The notes beneath the pieces were generated by a model. The model was given only the letters and a program-made list of their open reading frames with translations, ran no database searches and had not been told where the DNA came from. A program made the translations under genes and the position numbers. Below, one piece after another: positions 6,130 to 7,637 of a DNA stretch of 7,637 bases. The stretch is from assembly GCA_016649675.1 (NCBI GenBank), contig JAENXG010000119.1, positions 1-7,637 of the forward strand, read 5' to 3'. The number at the start of each line of letters is the position of its first letter. Position 1 is the first letter of the stretch. The stretch is from Methyloceanibacter sp. GTDB taxonomy: Bacteria; Pseudomonadota; Alphaproteobacteria; Rhizobiales; Methyloligellaceae.

Positions 6130-7362
6130 CTATTGCTTTAGGCGCGTGAGCACGGATTCGAGCACCTCGATCGCGTGGGCTCTGTCCTGCTTTCTGAGAT
6201 CGAGCAACAGGCGCAAGCCGTCCTCCTCCTCGCGGATAACGCTCCCTTGACGGACGAGCTCGTCATAGATGCCGAGCACTTTGTAGCAGCGAATGGGCTC
6301 GGCCAAGCCCTTCGCCGTCATGGCGCTTTGTTCTTCCGTCGCCACGTCGTCCTTCACCAGCGCGAAGGTCTCGTAACCGATCAGGATGCCTCCTGGGTCG
6401 ACCTGCGCCTGCAGGCGAGAGGCGAGATTCACCACATTGCCGATGATGGTGTAGTCCATGCGATCTTCGCTGCCAAAATTACCGACGGTGCAAAAGCCGG
6501 TATTAATGCCGATGCGCATCTGAAAGGGCTTCTCCGCGCCGAGCTCCTGCCACTCCCACTGCAGCTCGCGCATGCGCCGCTGCATCGCGATCGCCATGCG
6601 CACGCAGTCGCGCGCGTCTTGCTTGACACCTTTCGACTCGGGGTCGCCAAAGAAGGCGAGCACCGCGTCGCCGATGTATTTATCGATGGTGGCGCCAAAT
6701 TCCAGTGCGATCCGCGCCATCTCGGTGAGATAGCGGTTGAGCAGCTGCGTGAGCTCCTCGGATTCCAATTTTTCGGTGGTGCCGGCGAAATCCGCGATAT
6801 CGGAAAAGAAGACGGTCAGCTTCTTGCGATTGGAGGCGATCTCGACGCTCTGCGCGCCGGTGAAGATGGAATTGTAGACTTGGGGCGACAGATATTTGGC
6901 GAGTTTGCGGGAGAGCGCCGCGAGCTCTTTGTTTTTACGACTGACCTCGGCCTCCGCCGCCTCGCGCGCCCGCCGCAGGGTTTGCAACTCGAGCGCGGCG
7001 GTGAGGGCGGCATGCAGCAGAGTGAAGAAGTCCTCGCGCACATCCTTGATCACATAGTCTGCCGCGCCGGCTTTCAACGCGGCGACGGCGACCTTGCTGT
7101 CGTCGGTGCCCGTGACGTAGACGACGGGCGGAGGCTGGAGCATTTTGCGCATCTCCGCCAAAGTGGTGAGCCCGTCTTGACCGGCCATGTAATGGTCGAG
7201 CGCGACGACGTCGATGCCGCCTTGGGCGAGCCGGGCGAGGCCGGCAACGCCGTCGGGCGCGAGCTCCACGACCCAGCCGCGCCGCTCCATGTCCCGTTTC
7301 ACGAGCGCGGCGAGACCTGCATCGTCTTCGATGTAAAGCAAGCGGACAGGCTCGGAATTCAT
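6130..7362 (-). CDS. Response-regulator receiver fused to class III adenylyl cyclase
   Basis: A cytoplasmic signalling protein of 410 residues that should convert ATP to cyclic AMP under control of phosphorylation. The receiver domain covers about 5-122: acidic pocket E12, D13 and D14, phospho-acceptor D56 in ALDHYM, T84 in VTGTDD and K106 in VIKD. A helical linker (about 125-152) leads into LAKYLSPQVYNSIF at 154-167, a segment common in front of rhizobial cyclase domains. The cyclase domain covers about 180-365. Its metal-binding aspartates are D188 (FFSDIADF) and D232 (KYIGDAVLAFFGD), and its transition-state residues are N312 and R316 (VVNLASR). The base-selecting residues are K228 and T305, the Lys/Thr pair typical of class IIIb adenylyl cyclases rather than guanylyl cyclases. 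The ATG at 7362 has a weak GAGAG upstream. It follows the receiver gene by 147 bp on the same strand, suggesting one signalling pathway. Confidence 0.95.
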   Translation of the reverse strand: MNSEPVRLLYIEDDAGLAALVKRDMERRGWVVELAPDGVAGLARLAQGGIDVVALDHYMAGQDGLTTLAEMRKMLQPPPVVYVTGTDDSKVAVAALKAGAADYVIKDVREDFFTLLHAALTAALELQTLRRAREAAEAEVSRKNKELAALSRKLAKYLSPQVYNSIFTGAQSVEIASNRKKLTVFFSDIADFAGTTEKLESEELTQLLNRYLTEMARIALEFGATIDKYIGDAVLAFFGDPESKGVKQDARDCVRMAIAMQRRMRELQWEWQELGAEKPFQMRIGINTGFCTVGNFGSEDRMDYTIIGNVVNLASRLQAQVDPGGILIGYETFALVKDDVATEEQSAMTAKGLAEPIRCYKVLGIYDELVRQGSVIREEEDGLRLLLDLRKQDRAHAIEVLESVLTRLKQ

Positions 7363-7454
7363 CTTAGGCTCTCGGCTGTTTTTTGCGGAGGCGCTGGAGC
7401 CGGTCCGCGGCCGGAGCGTTTCTCGAACGCATCATGGGCGTTCTAAATCGACAT

Positions 7455-7472
7455 TCCCCAGATGACCGGGGA
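7455..7472 (-). terminator. Weak hairpin between the receiver gene and the cyclase gene
   Basis: TCCCC (7455-7459) and GGGGA (7468-7472) form a 5-bp stem with an 8-base loop, 38 bp past the receiver stop. On the minus strand it is followed a few bases later by a short T-rich stretch. It could attenuate transcription between the two genes, but the stem is short and the T-run imperfect. Confidence 0.25.
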
Positions 7473-7509
7473 TCGGCGTGAACGCTACCACTCTGCCGGG
7501 GTGCGGACA

Positions 7510-7637
7510 TTAGATCGCCTCGGGAACCTGCATGACGTACACAAACAACCCAAGCTGCTGGATCGCATTGGCGAATTTCTCATAGTCGACCGGCTTAGTG
7601 ACATAGACGTTGCAGCCGAGGTCGTAGCAGCGCTGGA
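7510..7637 (-). CDS. Single-domain response regulator, Rcp1-like (partial, C-terminal end only)
   Basis: The last 41 residues of a stand-alone receiver protein, ending in TAA at 7510-7512; the start lies beyond the right edge. The visible part carries the conserved receiver lysine in VYVTKPVDYEKF (the TKP motif), preceded by CYDLGCNVY and followed by the final helix AIQQLGLFVYVMQVPEAI. This matches the end of Rcp1-type response regulators, whose C-termini commonly read KPVDFxxF followed by an LGLYW-type helix. No output domain follows, so the protein would act by phosphotransfer or protein contact. In other bacteria such regulators sit next to phytochrome-type or other hybrid histidine kinases; any such kinase would be outside this window. 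The reading frame and motif are clear, although only about a third of the protein is seen. Confidence 0.9.
   Translation of the reverse strand, partial: QRCYDLGCNVYVTKPVDYEKFANAIQQLGLFVYVMQVPEAI

Noticed and set aside
5832..6149. 105-codon plus-strand frame across the gap upstream of the aminotransferase
   Set aside because: Arg- and Ala-rich without motifs, starts inside the aminotransferase gene and ends inside the cyclase gene; the inverted repeats explain the region better.
7364..7435. 23-residue minus-strand frame ending one base before the cyclase ATG
   Set aside because: A leader peptide was considered, but there is no ribosome binding site and such short frames are expected by chance.
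6175..7446. Open frame of 423 codons on the plus strand
   Set aside because: It is fully antisense to the receiver-cyclase gene, whose motifs are unmistakable. Its composition (His, Asp, Arg, Leu, Gly rich, no motif) is typical of a mirror frame in GC-rich DNA.

Overview
The window looks like high-GC chromosomal DNA from a hopanoid-making alphaproteobacterium, most likely in the order Hyphomicrobiales (Rhizobiales). This rests on the adjacent hpnA-hpnB pair, GTG starts, strong third-position GC bias, a DUF2147 secreted protein and a receiver-adenylyl cyclase of rhizobial type. The genus cannot be fixed from the sequence alone. Eight protein genes are supported. Two run off the window edges, and all but one lie on the minus strand.

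Layout by coordinate. 1-682 (minus): the N-terminal 227 residues of HpnB, a hopanoid-associated family 2 glycosyltransferase, cut by the left edge. 679-1689 (minus): HpnA, a hopanoid-associated NAD(P)-dependent sugar epimerase or reductase. Its TGA overlaps the GTG of hpnB by 4 nt, so the two form the start of an hpn operon that continues past base 1. 1803-2282 (minus): a small secreted DUF2147 protein. 2283-2785: 503 bp with no convincing gene, holding two back-to-back inverted repeats. 2786-3880 (minus): an ATP-grasp ligase-like enzyme. 3973-4629 (plus): a DedA/VTT membrane protein, divergent from the ATP-grasp gene. 4659-5879 (minus): a DegT/DnrJ/EryC1/StrS PLP-dependent aminotransferase, convergent with the DedA gene. 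5880-6129: 250 bp with three consecutive GC-rich inverted repeats. 6130-7362 (minus): a response-regulator receiver fused to a class III adenylyl cyclase with complete catalytic residues. 7510-7637 (minus): the C-terminal 41 residues of a stand-alone receiver protein of the Rcp1 type, cut by the right edge.

Three functional blocks emerge. The left block is hopanoid biosynthesis. The right block is signalling: a single-domain response regulator followed in the same direction by a phospho-regulated cyclase, probably downstream of a sensor kinase outside the window. The middle block is the least understood. An aminotransferase that can make an amine, an ATP-grasp enzyme that can join an amine to a carboxylate, and a lipid-transport-type membrane protein sit together. 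This suggests synthesis and membrane handling of an amide- or peptide-modified envelope metabolite, but that is inference from family chemistry and position, not demonstrated. No tRNA, rRNA, CRISPR array, insertion sequence or phage gene was seen.
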